Shown: positions 46,091 through 55,516, counted from the stretch's first letter. The stretch is DNA of 64,000 nt from an uncultured Muribaculaceae bacterium (GCA_910583525.1 CAJTXL010000012.1:1-64000); one strand, 5' to 3'. Notes: generated by a model from the sequence alone, not told the origin. Numbers and translations: made by a program.

Positions 46091-49086
46091 GAGCTACGGA
46101 AGCACCTAACTTCCTGCAATCGGTGGCGGCATACTATGCCGAAGGGGCCGACGGGCGTCCCGGTCCCGACGAGATAGTGTACGTCCTGCCGAACAAGCGC
46201 AGCGCAATGTTTCTCAAAAAATATGTGCGCGAGTGCGTCGACGGGGTTGCCATGATGCCGCGCTTCATGACTATGCGCAACTTCGTCAGCCTGTTTTCGC
46301 CGTATCCCGAGGCCTCGCAGCGCGAACTGCTGTTTGTTCTGTATGAGGCTTATCGCCGCACCATGCACGCGCATGGCCGCGAAGATGCGATAAGGGAGTT
46401 CGACTCCTTTATATTTTGGGGCGACATGATGCTGTCTGATTTCGACGACATCGACCGTTCGCTCGTAAATGCCGACGACCTTTTCAAAAATCTGCGCGAC
46501 ATAAAGGAGATACAGGCCGATTATCTCGACGAAGACCAGAAAGAAGTAATACGCCGTGTGTGGGGCGAGAGCCGCATGACAGCCGATGTCGACCGTTTTT
46601 GGATGCATGTCGGCGATGCCGGAGCAGATGGTGAGGCTTTGGCGTCGAAATTCGTCTACCTTTGGGAAATATTGGCCGACGTCTACAGGCAATACCACCG
46701 TCTGCTTGCCGAGCGTCGGCTGTCATCACCCGGTGCGCAGTACCGAAACGCCCTCGAAGCTGTCCGCAATATGGAAGCCTATGACATCGCTGCCGGAACG
46801 CACTATGTGTTCGTAGGCTTCAATGACCTGTCGACTTCCGAAACGCTTATTTTTGAACGCCTGCGTAAACTTGGTGTGGCATCGTTCTTTTGGGATACCG
46901 CTCCCTTGGCTCTCTCCGAAGGCGCTACGGTGGATGCAAGGCCGAAACCTTTGCAGCGCCTGACCGAACTTGTGCGCAGTTTCCCTATGCCCGACGGATA
47001 TGAAGTGCCGCAGCCGGCCTCGGTGCCGGACATTCGGGTGTTGGCAGTTCCGTCGAATATCGGTCAGGCAAAAGCCGCCGGGCGTATCCTTTCAAAATGG
47101 ACTGCCGAAGGCCTTGTCGATACCGCCAACCCTCTCAACACGGCTGTCGTGCTCCCCGACCAGGGGCTTTTGCTTCCGACGCTCCTCTCGATACCCGAAG
47201 ACATTGCGGCGGTAAACATATCTATGGGCATGTCGTACCGCTCAACGACATTCGCATCCCTCTTTCATTCCATCATCAGCATGCAGCTTAGGGCGCGGCA
47301 GATACATGGCGAGACGCATTTTTTCTACGAGGACGTCTGTGCCGTTTTGTCGCATCCGCACATTAGGCAGGTCGCTGCTGACGAGGCCGATGCCGTTTTG
47401 CGCAAAATCGACAGCGATAAAATGTACAACATTCCGGATCGAGGTCTTCTCGAAGATGCACCCGGTCTTAGTGCGCTCTTTGTTCCTGTCCGCGACCTTG
47501 GCAGCGTGGCCGATGTCGCCGCTTACCTGCTGTCGCTCTTCGATTGGCTCGCCGGAAGGCTCGATGCTGTGGCCGACGGCCGCAATGTGCACAATTTTGA
47601 AGTCGGGGCAATAAGATATTTCCGTGAGGAGGTCGAGAAACTTGCCGAATTGTCCGAAACATACGGGGTATCAATGTCGGAGCGCACGTTCTTGCATCTG
47701 TTCGAGCGTATCTTCAGCGCGCGCGGACTTACCGTCAACGGTACGCCTCTCAAGGGCTTGCAGATACTTGGTGTGCTTGAGACAAGGGCGCTCGATTTCG
47801 ACAACGTAATCATACTGTCGATGAACGAGCGCGTGTTCCCTCGCAGGCAGTATACGCGCACTATGATACCGAACAGCCTGCGCAGCGGTTTCGGACTACC
47901 CGACTTTGATAGCCTCGAATGGACTTACGCATACTGCTTCTACCGTCTGATGGCACGGGCCAAAAACGTCACCTTGTTCTACGACTCGCGTGCCGACGGG
48001 CAGGGCTACGGCGAAGTGTCGCGCTATATTTCGCAGATGCGCTATCTTATGCCTTCGCTCAATGTTGAGATGTCTTCGGTGAGCTACATGTCGCAGGCAT
48101 GTTCCCGTAGCGGCATTGTGCTTAAAAAAACGCCTGAAGTCATGCGGCAGCTCGACATGTTCCGTGCCGGTGGCCCTCTGAGGCTGTCGGCTTCGGCGCT
48201 TAAAACATACAAGGCATGCCCTATGAGGTTCTACCTTGAATATGTGCGGCGCATGCGTGCCGACGAAGAACTTGTCGACTACACTACCAGTTCGCAGTTC
48301 GGCACGGCAGTGCATAATGCCGTGCAGGCCGTATATGCCGCCCACAAAGGCGCCCTTGTGACGGCCGATGTCATCGACCGCTGGCTTGACCCTGCGAACG
48401 GCATCATTGAAGGGGCTGCCAGGCAGAGCTACATAAGCGAGCGCTACCCCAAGGTGGAGAATTACGAGGCTTTCAGCCTCAATTTCGAGGGCGATATGGC
48501 ATGCGGCATCATAGCGTCAATCACAAGAGCCAACCTCAAAGCCGAACGCGACTTCTATTGCCGCGACGGCGCATCTTTCACATTCGTCGAGAATGAGGCA
48601 AAGACGTCTTCGGTGTGGAAAATCGACGATGGACTCGAAGTGAACTTCTACATGTCAATCGACCGTGTCGACCGCATCGACGGCTCCAAATTGCGCTTTA
48701 TCGATTTCAAAACAGGTGCCGACGAGACTGCCGCAGGCGGTGTCGATGTCCTGTTCAAGCGTGAGCAGTCAGAAAAAGACGGCATATTCCAACTTTTCAC
48801 ATATTGCGAGGCTTATCTCGACATGGTCGATGCCGACGTCGACATCCAGCCCGTGCTTCACTCCATGCGCAGGCTTTCGGCCGGCGAAAGCCTCGTGCCG
48901 CTCACGGTAAGCCGAAAACCCGTAGACTCCTATCTTGCCTACCGCGACGAGTTCAGACCGCTTCTGAAGTCATTCATAAAAGAGATTTTCGACCCCGAGG
49001 TCGATTTCAGCCAATGCGAAAAGAGCGATGCCTGCCGCTTCTGCAATTTCCGTACCCTCTGCGGCAGAGTATCAAACAGCTATTGA
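46087..49086 (+). CDS. AddB-like PD-(D/E)XK nuclease with iron-sulphur staple
   Basis: A 999-residue protein of the AddB/RecB-nuclease type, probably for end resection in recombination. The nuclease core is seen as FGTAVHNAVQAVY and IDFKTG with Asp873 and Lys875. Four cysteines, Cys711 (KACPMRFYLEY), Cys983, Cys986 and Cys992 (CRFCNFRTLC), have the same C...CX2CX5C spacing as the AddB iron-sulphur staple. The N-terminal ~600 residues resemble a helicase fold (VLPNKRSAMFLKKY at the place of motif I) but lack a usable Walker A, so it is probably not an active motor. The AddA partner is not adjacent. It is coupled to the delta' gene by ATGA overlap. Confidence 0.82.
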   Translation: MRATEAPNFLQSVAAYYAEGADGRPGPDEIVYVLPNKRSAMFLKKYVRECVDGVAMMPRFMTMRNFVSLFSPYPEASQRELLFVLYEAYRRTMHAHGREDAIREFDSFIFWGDMMLSDFDDIDRSLVNADDLFKNLRDIKEIQADYLDEDQKEVIRRVWGESRMTADVDRFWMHVGDAGADGEALASKFVYLWEILADVYRQYHRLLAERRLSSPGAQYRNALEAVRNMEAYDIAAGTHYVFVGFNDLSTSETLIFERLRKLGVASFFWDTAPLALSEGATVDARPKPLQRLTELVRSFPMPDGYEVPQPASVPDIRVLAVPSNIGQAKAAGRILSKWTAEGLVDTANPLNTAVVLPDQGLLLPTLLSIPEDIAAVNISMGMSYRSTTFASLFHSIISMQLRARQIHGETHFFYEDVCAVLSHPHIRQVAADEADAVLRKIDSDKMYNIPDRGLLEDAPGLSALFVPVRDLGSVADVAAYLLSLFDWLAGRLDAVADGRNVHNFEVGAIRYFREEVEKLAELSETYGVSMSERTFLHLFERIFSARGLTVNGTPLKGLQILGVLETRALDFDNVIILSMNERVFPRRQYTRTMIPNSLRSGFGLPDFDSLEWTYAYCFYRLMARAKNVTLFYDSRADGQGYGEVSRYISQMRYLMPSLNVEMSSVSYMSQACSRSGIVLKKTPEVMRQLDMFRAGGPLRLSASALKTYKACPMRFYLEYVRRMRADEELVDYTTSSQFGTAVHNAVQAVYAAHKGALVTADVIDRWLDPANGIIEGAARQSYISERYPKVENYEAFSLNFEGDMACGIIASITRANLKAERDFYCRDGASFTFVENEAKTSSVWKIDDGLEVNFYMSIDRVDRIDGSKLRFIDFKTGADETAAGGVDVLFKREQSEKDGIFQLFTYCEAYLDMVDADVDIQPVLHSMRRLSAGESLVPLTVSRKPVDSYLAYRDEFRPLLKSFIKEIFDPEVDFSQCEKSDACRFCNFRTLCGRVSNSY

Positions 49087-49089
49087 GCC

Positions 49090-50184
49090 ATGGCCGGAAT
49101 ATACGTCCACATACCATTCTGCCACTCCAAATGTGCCTATTGCGACTTCTACTCTATGGCCGACAGCCGTCGCATGCCAGGCTTTGCCGATGCGCTGGCT
49201 CGTGAATGGCATGCACGGCGCGGTCAACTCGGCGACTCCGCCGTGCGCACCATTTATTTCGGAGGAGGAACCCCGTCGATGCTCCCTGCCGACATGTTCG
49301 CTGGCATCGCCGCCCTGTTCCCTAAGGAAAACGTAGAGGAATTCACCGTCGAAGCTAATCCCGAAGATATAGAGCCTGCATTGGTCGAGACATGGCTGCA
49401 GGCCGGCGTAAACCGCGTCAGCATCGGCGTACAGTCGCTCGTCGACAGCGAATTGGAGGCCGTCGGACGTCGGCACTCCGCCGCTGATGCCGTAAATGCC
49501 ATAAGATGCCTGCATGATTGTGGCGTAGAAAATGTCAGTGCCGACCTTATATACGGCTTACCCGGTCAGACACTCGACACATGGCGCCGCTCGGTAGAAG
49601 GCTTGCTATCGACGGGCATCGCGCATCTTTCGGCATATTGCCTGAGCTATGAACCCGGCACGCGCCTCTATGCCAAACTTCAGAAAGGCCTTTTGGAAGA
49701 AGCCGATGACGAACTCGTCGAGCAGTACTTCTTCACCCTGTGCTCCCTTGCTGCCGAAGCCTCGATGGAACACTACGAAATATCGAATTTCGCCCTTGAA
49801 GGATGCTATTCGAGGCACAACTCCGCCTATTGGGACGGCACTCCATACCTTGGCCTCGGCCCCGGAGCGCACAGCCTCTGCGCCGACGGCGTGCGCCGCT
49901 ATGTGCCATCCGACCTGCGCGCCTACTTGCTCGCGCCCGAAACCGTCGCCGTCATCGATAAAGAAAACGAAGAAGACCGCATCAACGACCTGCTCCTTAT
50001 GCGCCTGCGCACAAAAGTCGGCCTCTCAATCGCCTTACTGCCCGAAAAATACCGCCGAGGCATACTTGCAAGAGCCGCCCGATGGCTCAAAAGCGGCCAC
50101 CTCATAGCCGAAGGCACCGTGCTCCGCATCCCCGAAGACCGCTGGCTCACATCCGATGCTGTAATCCGCGACCTCTTCGTCTGA
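49090..50184 (+). CDS. hemW: HemW, radical SAM heme chaperone
   Basis: A 364-residue cytoplasmic radical SAM protein long annotated as oxygen-independent coproporphyrinogen oxidase. The cluster cysteines are Cys11, Cys15 and Cys18 in the CX3CX2C motif (FCHSKCAYCDFYS). YFGGGTPS, RVSIGVQS and DLIYGLPGQT follow, with the HemW-type C-terminal part (HNSAYWDGTPYLGLGPGAHS). It lacks the N-terminal extension of true HemN, so heme trafficking is the likelier role. It starts 3 bases after the nuclease gene and converges on fic with only 11 bases between stops. Confidence 0.92.
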   Translation: MAGIYVHIPFCHSKCAYCDFYSMADSRRMPGFADALAREWHARRGQLGDSAVRTIYFGGGTPSMLPADMFAGIAALFPKENVEEFTVEANPEDIEPALVETWLQAGVNRVSIGVQSLVDSELEAVGRRHSAADAVNAIRCLHDCGVENVSADLIYGLPGQTLDTWRRSVEGLLSTGIAHLSAYCLSYEPGTRLYAKLQKGLLEEADDELVEQYFFTLCSLAAEASMEHYEISNFALEGCYSRHNSAYWDGTPYLGLGPGAHSLCADGVRRYVPSDLRAYLLAPETVAVIDKENEEDRINDLLLMRLRTKVGLSIALLPEKYRRGILARAARWLKSGHLIAEGTVLRIPEDRWLTSDAVIRDLFV

Positions 50185-50195
50185 AACAACAATGC

Positions 50196-51254
50196 TCAAA
50201 AGTCTTGAATTGATATTTCCCACCATCCGTTTCTGCGCCCGTTTCTGCGGATGATGATGCCGCGTTCTGCAAGGGAAGACGTGATTCGTTTTATGGTGGC
50301 GGTTGATTTCTTTATTCTTTCTGCCAACTCCGTCTGAGTGATTTTAGGATTGGTCGCCATCAATCGTAGAACGGATAACTCTTCCAAAGAGCATTTTAAA
50401 GTATCAAACTGATACTTTGGGGCAGATTTGGTGATACTTTGAATTTTCGGAGCATCGGCACTTGCAAGCATCGAGCGGTTGCTGAGTTCGTTTGCCTCTC
50501 CGAGAATCACATTGCGAAGGAACAGTTCGACAAACTCCGTTGTCGGCAGGATATTCAACCCCTTATAGGATGCTCGGACGAGGGCGTTGCGGAAATACCA
50601 TGAATGACGCTTGAACATCTCGTTTGAAGCCTTTATGCCCATCGAGCGGAGATACTTTATCAGAAAAACAGCCGTAGTACGTGTATTTCCCTCTCTGAAA
50701 GGATGTATCTGCCAAAGGTCGGCAATGAAACGAGAAAGGTGTTGTATCGTTTCACTGATTTGCAGTCCCGTATAATCGAATTGCTTCTCTTTGTCAAGGT
50801 CATACTCAATTGCTTCGCGAAGATTAAAGGCCGGTTGATAGCTGACCGATGCCTCTCCCCCTAACACCCATTCTTTCTTAGAAATATCCACGTCGCGAAT
50901 TTTGCCGGCAAACTTAAAAATGCCGTCAAATATGCGTTTATGAAGTGTGGTGAGGCCGACAAAAGAAAAAGCAAACGACGGCTCATTGATGATTTTAGCG
51001 ATATTACTACTTGCCACATCGGCCTCCTCGTCAACGGCATCATGAGCCGATTTGGTTTGATAATACTGCTTGATAAGAGCTCGCACCTCATCTATGCTAA
51101 CATCGCCCTCGATATGTCGGCGCGCAGTTTCGACAAGATACGGCGATACTTTCAGCCCATCGACATCCTGTAGCCCGATGGCCGTCTGCCAAGCGTCAGC
51201 TTTTTCTCGCTGCCCCGGCTCCCCATGCACTATATATTCGTCAAATTCGCTCAT
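50196..51254 (-). CDS. Fic family protein with N-terminal VbhA-like and C-terminal winged-helix segments
   Basis: A 352-residue putative AMP-transferase (or related NMP transferase) acting on hydroxyl side chains of target proteins. The Fic motif HPFREGNTRT at His184 keeps the catalytic histidine, acid and glycine but has Thr where the consensus has Gly before Arg. Upstream, RRHIEGDVSIDEVRALIKQYY looks like the VbhA-type antitoxin or inhibitory helix fused in cis. No classical inhibitory S/TxxxE motif was clear. The C-terminal ~70 residues form a winged helix (KITQTELAERIKKSTATIKRITSSLAERG), suggesting DNA binding. It follows AbiH by 10 bases. Toxin, regulator or defence roles are all possible. 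Confidence 0.82.
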   Translation of the reverse strand: MSEFDEYIVHGEPGQREKADAWQTAIGLQDVDGLKVSPYLVETARRHIEGDVSIDEVRALIKQYYQTKSAHDAVDEEADVASSNIAKIINEPSFAFSFVGLTTLHKRIFDGIFKFAGKIRDVDISKKEWVLGGEASVSYQPAFNLREAIEYDLDKEKQFDYTGLQISETIQHLSRFIADLWQIHPFREGNTRTTAVFLIKYLRSMGIKASNEMFKRHSWYFRNALVRASYKGLNILPTTEFVELFLRNVILGEANELSNRSMLASADAPKIQSITKSAPKYQFDTLKCSLEELSVLRLMATNPKITQTELAERIKKSTATIKRITSSLAERGIIIRRNGRRNGWWEISIQDF

Positions 51255-51264
51255 GTAGCACTAT

Positions 51265-52272
51265 CTAATTCGTTGCTTTTTCATCAACCCCGTATTTGAA
51301 CATAGTTTTACAACAAGAGACATAAATTCTTCCTCTTATATCTTCGTTCGATATATCATCTATTCCTAATTTTGGTAACAAATTATCTTTTATGCTATCA
51401 ACTTGTTCCTGAAATTCAGGTGCATTATTATTGCGTAACTCAAATCCCTCATGATAAAAATACAGAAGAATTGCGCTTGATGATAATAGCCTTTTTCCAA
51501 TGGCATTCCACCATGTTTGGTCTGAAATTCCAATTGACATTCCAAAAATACAGATAAAGTCTGCTGTATTTATCCATCTAAGACATTTCAGGTGATGCTC
51601 TTCTCCGCATAAGTCATTAAACGTCGGCTTTACAAACCTATAACAAATATTTTGAGATGAAGACAGATTTTCATTACATATTTGTGAAGGATTGTCTAAA
51701 CCTAAAGCCATTCTTCCTTTATCGGGATTACAATAGCCATGGATATGCTCAATATCGCGTAAATGACTGTAGTTCCCGTTCCCGAATGAATAAACGGTTG
51801 TTTGTTCCCCTTTATAACCTATTAATCTCTCTAATGTCTCTGTATAGTTAAATGATATGATATATAAATCTCTATTTTGATTCGTCTTTAGAATCCCGTT
51901 TTCTATTTTTCTGCGTTGATTAAATCTTAGGGATTTTATAGGGTAAAATAGTTCGGCTAAGATTTGTTTTGAACTATCTTTAGGAGCGATATATCTTGAA
52001 TCCTCAGAGCAAATATATGTTTGCAGATGTTCCAAGAGGTCCTTATGTATTAATATCGCATCCTCCTTTTTAGTGATATTCTTTAAATATTTGCCCAAAG
52101 CCTTCTCCAAGTCAGCCCAAGTATCATAGTTCGAACCGATTTCCGATTTAAGCTGATTAATTACCGAAGAGGTGGATTTCTGCTCCATATAGTAGTTATA
52201 GAAACTTTTGTAGTCCGTGTTGAGTCCTAAGTTTCTATCAAACCCATTGCCAAATAAATATACGATGTTCAT
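51265..52272 (-). CDS. AbiH-family abortive-infection-like protein
   Basis: A 335-residue protein with AbiH family marks: the opening IVYLFGNGFDRNLGLNTDYKSFYNYY, then IISFNYTETLERLIG, HIHG and ALGLDNPSQI in the expected order. Lactococcal AbiH blocks phage growth by an unknown mechanism; a defence role here is inference. The gene is visibly AT-rich in codon choice (many AAT, ATA, TTA), unlike the GC-richer flanks, which suggests recent transfer. A consensus promoter lies 132 bases upstream. The Fic gene is 10 bases downstream and likely on the same mRNA. Confidence 0.78.
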   Translation of the reverse strand: MNIVYLFGNGFDRNLGLNTDYKSFYNYYMEQKSTSSVINQLKSEIGSNYDTWADLEKALGKYLKNITKKEDAILIHKDLLEHLQTYICSEDSRYIAPKDSSKQILAELFYPIKSLRFNQRRKIENGILKTNQNRDLYIISFNYTETLERLIGYKGEQTTVYSFGNGNYSHLRDIEHIHGYCNPDKGRMALGLDNPSQICNENLSSSQNICYRFVKPTFNDLCGEEHHLKCLRWINTADFICIFGMSIGISDQTWWNAIGKRLLSSSAILLYFYHEGFELRNNNAPEFQEQVDSIKDNLLPKLGIDDISNEDIRGRIYVSCCKTMFKYGVDEKATN

Positions 52273-52403
52273 ATGATTCTGAGCTTTTAAGAATGTACTA
52301 CCTGTCTGTGCGTTTCTGTTCGACTAAAACTATTATTTGCCTCTTTATGCGTTCAATTATAGGACTAATATTGCATATTGTGATAATACATAGAGCTTAT
52401 TAG

Positions 52404-52433
52404 CAAAGGTAGTCATTTATCCCGACATGGCAA
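52404..52433 (-). promoter_or_regulatory. Bacteroidetes-type promoter for abiH-fic
   Basis: On the minus strand: TTG (52433-52431), 19 bases, TACCTTTG (52411-52404). This is a full consensus match. It lies between the stop of the hydrolase gene (52494) and the abiH start (52272) and leaves a leader of about 125 bases in which I see no ORF or known RNA. Confidence 0.75.
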
Positions 52434-52493
52434 TGAAATGTGTCGCTAAATTTCTGTAGTGTGCGAGCGTGCACCGCAAGCTCTCTCGGTCGC

Positions 52494-54482
52494 TCATCTC
52501 TTCTCGCTCACGCCAACGCCGCTTATCAGGATTTTCCCGGATGGCGTACGGTCGAACCTGAATTTAATCGCTATAGGCTTGCTGTCAAAATTGTCGGGGA
52601 AGGGAATGTTGACGGTTTGGCCTATCATGGGGTAGGACGTTGTCGGCCGTGCAATATGTATTTTGTCGATTTTGTTGAACTTCACGTCAAGGCGTGGCGG
52701 CAGAACGTAGAAATCGCTCAGCGCGACGGCTTTCTCTGTCCCGTCGGCCGATACGAAGGCTATTGTGAAATCGCAGTTTCCCAGCGAAAGGGTTGTCACG
52801 TCAAAGGTCAGGCAACTCTTTGGCGGTATTGCCGTGGCAGGCCGCGAAGACAGGTCGATGCTGTACGCCGTATCGCCCGGCCACTCAATTGCTATGCTGT
52901 CGGTGTTCCCAATCTCTATAAAACGGGAATCGCGGAACGAAGACAGCCTGTAGTCAGGCGGCAGTAACGTGTGCAGCCATCGGTTGTCGGCCAATGCTTT
53001 CGTCGAGATGGAATCGCCATTGAGCGAGGCGTTGAGGAAATGCGACACATAGAGCACGGTGGCGTCGCGCTGAGCCTGTGATGGCATCAATCCCTTTTGT
53101 TCGAGCAGAAAACTGTACGGCACCATCCAGTCTGTGCCCCATGCGGAGTTAAAGCCCGAATGGGTTGCAGAATAAAGATATTGCAGTGATTTGAAATGCT
53201 TTTTCCCGTCGGTAAATTTCACTCTGTCGTACACCGATTTTCCCTCTAAAGTGAATATGTCGGTGTCGCGTCCGCCAACGATAAGCAAATAATCCACGTT
53301 GTCTACGGCATAATCTTTTCCATGGCGCTTTTTCTCGGCGGTAGGCGCAAGCTGTACTATGCCTTTTATGTGAAATCCGTCGCCGTTCATGTCCGCAGCC
53401 ATGGCTACGGCTTCACCGCCACGTGAATGGCCGAGCAGGGCAATCCGCTGCATGTCGATACGTTTCCCGATATTGTTCTTCGCATCAGATGCCCATGTGC
53501 TTATTTCCGCAAGATGCTTTAGGATAAGCCGGGCACGGAGATGTATCTCCTTTGCATGGAAATCGCCGAATTGGCTGCGGTTGATGAAATTTTCGTCGAT
53601 TAGAGCCACGGCATAGCCCCGTCGGGCGAGTTCGTTGCCAAGATATTCAAACCCGGCCTCCGAAGACTTCTGCATATAGCGGTTGCCATGTGCGACGAGC
53701 ACCAAAGGCGCTTTCACCGTGGTGTCGGCAGGAAGATAAAGCACCCCGTTCAAAGGGTATGCCGAGGCGTCGAAGCCCCAATAGCGCTTTCGGGCAAAAT
53801 CGTCGAGCCAATTGTCTGATAGCCCGAACGCACTCGCATCGACCGATGGTACGATTATTAAAACCGAGTCGCGATAGCACGCTCTTCGGCGGTCTTCTCC
53901 GCTGCCGTAATAGAATTTCTCCACACCATATAGCGGCGGAATTTCCTTCGGAACTTCGATGTTTTCCAGGTCTGTCGAAAAAGGCTGGCGCCCCCATGAA
54001 GAGTCCGGCTTCAATCCCGACCACGAACCTGGAGAAAAGAACCACAAGCATAAGAATACGTTTATCGTCAAGCATAGCCCCCACGTGGCAGGAAGAAGAA
54101 CACGCCGGTATGCAGACATGCCCGACAGGGCAATCGTGCCGCCCAAGACTCCTTCAATCAATATAAATCTTCGCCACGGAAAAGTCAGCGTCCATTCAAA
54201 ATAAGGATAGTGTTCGGGGGCGAAGCATGCAATCAGCAGTGCAACGGCAAAATACCAAAACGCCGTGGCGCATATAGAGGCATTTCCGTTTGCTCTCCGT
54301 CGGCACAAGAATACTATGCCGAAAAACGCGACGGTGACGAGCGGAAGCGCCCAAGAAAGCAAGTCAGAAGTTATATACGGGATGAAAAGAAGACCTAAAA
54401 AGATAAGCTCCGCCACGAGCATGGCAATGCCCATGGCGGCAACAGGTTTGCAGATAAATCTGATTTCAGGTCGGCATTTCAT
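52494..54482 (-). CDS. Alpha/beta hydrolase with N-terminal membrane domain
   Basis: A 662-residue protein. The first ~155 residues form four or five hydrophobic helices (MLVAELIFLGLLFIPYI; LVTVAFFGIVFLC; YFAVALLIACF; TWGLCLTINVFLCLWFF). A soluble alpha/beta-hydrolase domain follows: oxyanion segment VLVAHGNRY, nucleophile elbow GHSRGGEAV with Ser353, acid candidate in VGGRDTDIF, and histidine candidate in YSATHSGFNS. The layout resembles chlorophyllase- or PAF-acetylhydrolase-like enzymes tethered to the membrane. The C-terminal ~130 residues are probably a beta-sandwich. The substrate is unknown. I chose ATG 54482, two bases after the rhuM stop; the TTG at 54488 overlaps that stop. Confidence 0.7.
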   Translation of the reverse strand: MKCRPEIRFICKPVAAMGIAMLVAELIFLGLLFIPYITSDLLSWALPLVTVAFFGIVFLCRRRANGNASICATAFWYFAVALLIACFAPEHYPYFEWTLTFPWRRFILIEGVLGGTIALSGMSAYRRVLLPATWGLCLTINVFLCLWFFSPGSWSGLKPDSSWGRQPFSTDLENIEVPKEIPPLYGVEKFYYGSGEDRRRACYRDSVLIIVPSVDASAFGLSDNWLDDFARKRYWGFDASAYPLNGVLYLPADTTVKAPLVLVAHGNRYMQKSSEAGFEYLGNELARRGYAVALIDENFINRSQFGDFHAKEIHLRARLILKHLAEISTWASDAKNNIGKRIDMQRIALLGHSRGGEAVAMAADMNGDGFHIKGIVQLAPTAEKKRHGKDYAVDNVDYLLIVGGRDTDIFTLEGKSVYDRVKFTDGKKHFKSLQYLYSATHSGFNSAWGTDWMVPYSFLLEQKGLMPSQAQRDATVLYVSHFLNASLNGDSISTKALADNRWLHTLLPPDYRLSSFRDSRFIEIGNTDSIAIEWPGDTAYSIDLSSRPATAIPPKSCLTFDVTTLSLGNCDFTIAFVSADGTEKAVALSDFYVLPPRLDVKFNKIDKIHIARPTTSYPMIGQTVNIPFPDNFDSKPIAIKFRFDRTPSGKILISGVGVSEKR

Positions 54483-54484
54483 AG

Positions 54485-55504
54485 TCAACCATTGTCGTTG
54501 GCCTTATCTTGTTTGCCTTTTGCTTTCGCGTTAAGTTCCTTTATGGTATCAAGATAAGCCCGTTCCACAGGCGATAGCTCGCGTACTTGAAATAAACGGT
54601 ATTCCTGTTCTGCCTTCTCCATGGCTTGTTGATGACTTATAGAGCCGGCTCCGTTGAGCAATGCTTCGCCGGTCGAAGAAAGGATGTTGTCGAGTTGCTG
54701 CACATAGTCGCTCATGTACATCGGACGGCGGCGCATAGCCTGAATTTCTGCAAAATCGAAGTATCCCGATACGAGATTGTTCAGAATTTTAAGTTCTTCT
54801 TCGCTCAGATAGTTCTTGGCAATCTTTGCATCGCGCAATGTTGGGTGGTCTCCTTTGAACGATGTAAGTCCCATCAACGGCGAGTCGGCGTTTGCGCGCT
54901 TGAAAATAAGCTCGGCTGCCGTATGCCCATGTGCGGCAAAATGTAGCTTGTTTTGTACAATCTTGAAAAACTCAACGGAAATATACGAGCGAGGGTCGTA
55001 GTCGACCGCTGTGGCATAGAGGTCGAGAACCTGACGGTACATCACTTTTTCAGAACTGCGTATGTCGCGTATGCGGTCGAGCAGTTCTTGCCAATAAGCG
55101 CCGCCACCGTTTCCCTTCAGCCGCTCATCATCCATTGTGAAGCCCTTGATGATATATTCTTTGAGCCGTTCTGTCGCCCATCGCCTGAAATGCGTAGCGA
55201 TAACCGACCGAATACGATAGCCCAACGAGATAATCATGTCAAGGTTGTAGAATGGAAGCTCACGAGACACTTGCCGATTGCCTTCTTGGCGAACCTGTCG
55301 GAATTTCCGACAGGTTGAGGCTTCGTCCAACTCGCCATCTTCATAGATGTGTTGTATATGTTCAACCACATTGCTTCTTGACGTCTGATAAAGTTCAGTC
55401 ATCTGCTGTTGCGACAGCCAAACAGTCTCGCCCGTAAATTTAACCTCAATCCGGGTATCGCCATCGTCACCCTGATATATGATTATCTGATTGTTCTCAC
55501 CCAT
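54485..55504 (-). CDS. RhuM family protein
   Basis: A 339-residue protein of the RhuM (virulence RhuM/Fic-associated) family. The N-terminal wHTH-like part reads ETVWLSQQQMTELYQTSRSNVVEHIQHIYEDGEL. YNLDMIISLGYRIRSVIATHFRRWATERLKEYIIKGF follows, the family's most typical block. The C-terminal part (AAELIFKRANADSPLMGLTSF) looks like a Fic/DOC-like domain. The biochemical role is unsettled; such genes are common in accessory and mobile regions. It begins 12 bases after yggS in an otherwise housekeeping-type operon. A perfect 10-base inverted repeat lies inside it at 55292-55316. Confidence 0.85.
   Translation of the reverse strand: MGENNQIIIYQGDDGDTRIEVKFTGETVWLSQQQMTELYQTSRSNVVEHIQHIYEDGELDEASTCRKFRQVRQEGNRQVSRELPFYNLDMIISLGYRIRSVIATHFRRWATERLKEYIIKGFTMDDERLKGNGGGAYWQELLDRIRDIRSSEKVMYRQVLDLYATAVDYDPRSYISVEFFKIVQNKLHFAAHGHTAAELIFKRANADSPLMGLTSFKGDHPTLRDAKIAKNYLSEEELKILNNLVSGYFDFAEIQAMRRRPMYMSDYVQQLDNILSSTGEALLNGAGSISHQQAMEKAEQEYRLFQVRELSPVERAYLDTIKELNAKAKGKQDKANDNG
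55292..55316. repeat. Perfect inverted repeat inside rhuM
   Basis: The arms aacctgtcgg (55292-55301) and ccgacaggtt (55307-55316) are perfectly complementary around a 5-base loop. They encode the residues CRKFRQVRQ near residue 65 of RhuM. A stem this exact within a coding region is unusual. It may be a hairpin in the mRNA, a protein-binding site or an inserted short palindromic element. Confidence 0.7.
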
Positions 55505-55516
55505 AGCTATGGAATT

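Noticed and set aside
52440..52967. Plus-strand ORF of 175 codons near the hydrolase end
   Set aside because: It overlaps the 3' end of the alpha/beta hydrolase gene on the other strand and has no family pattern.
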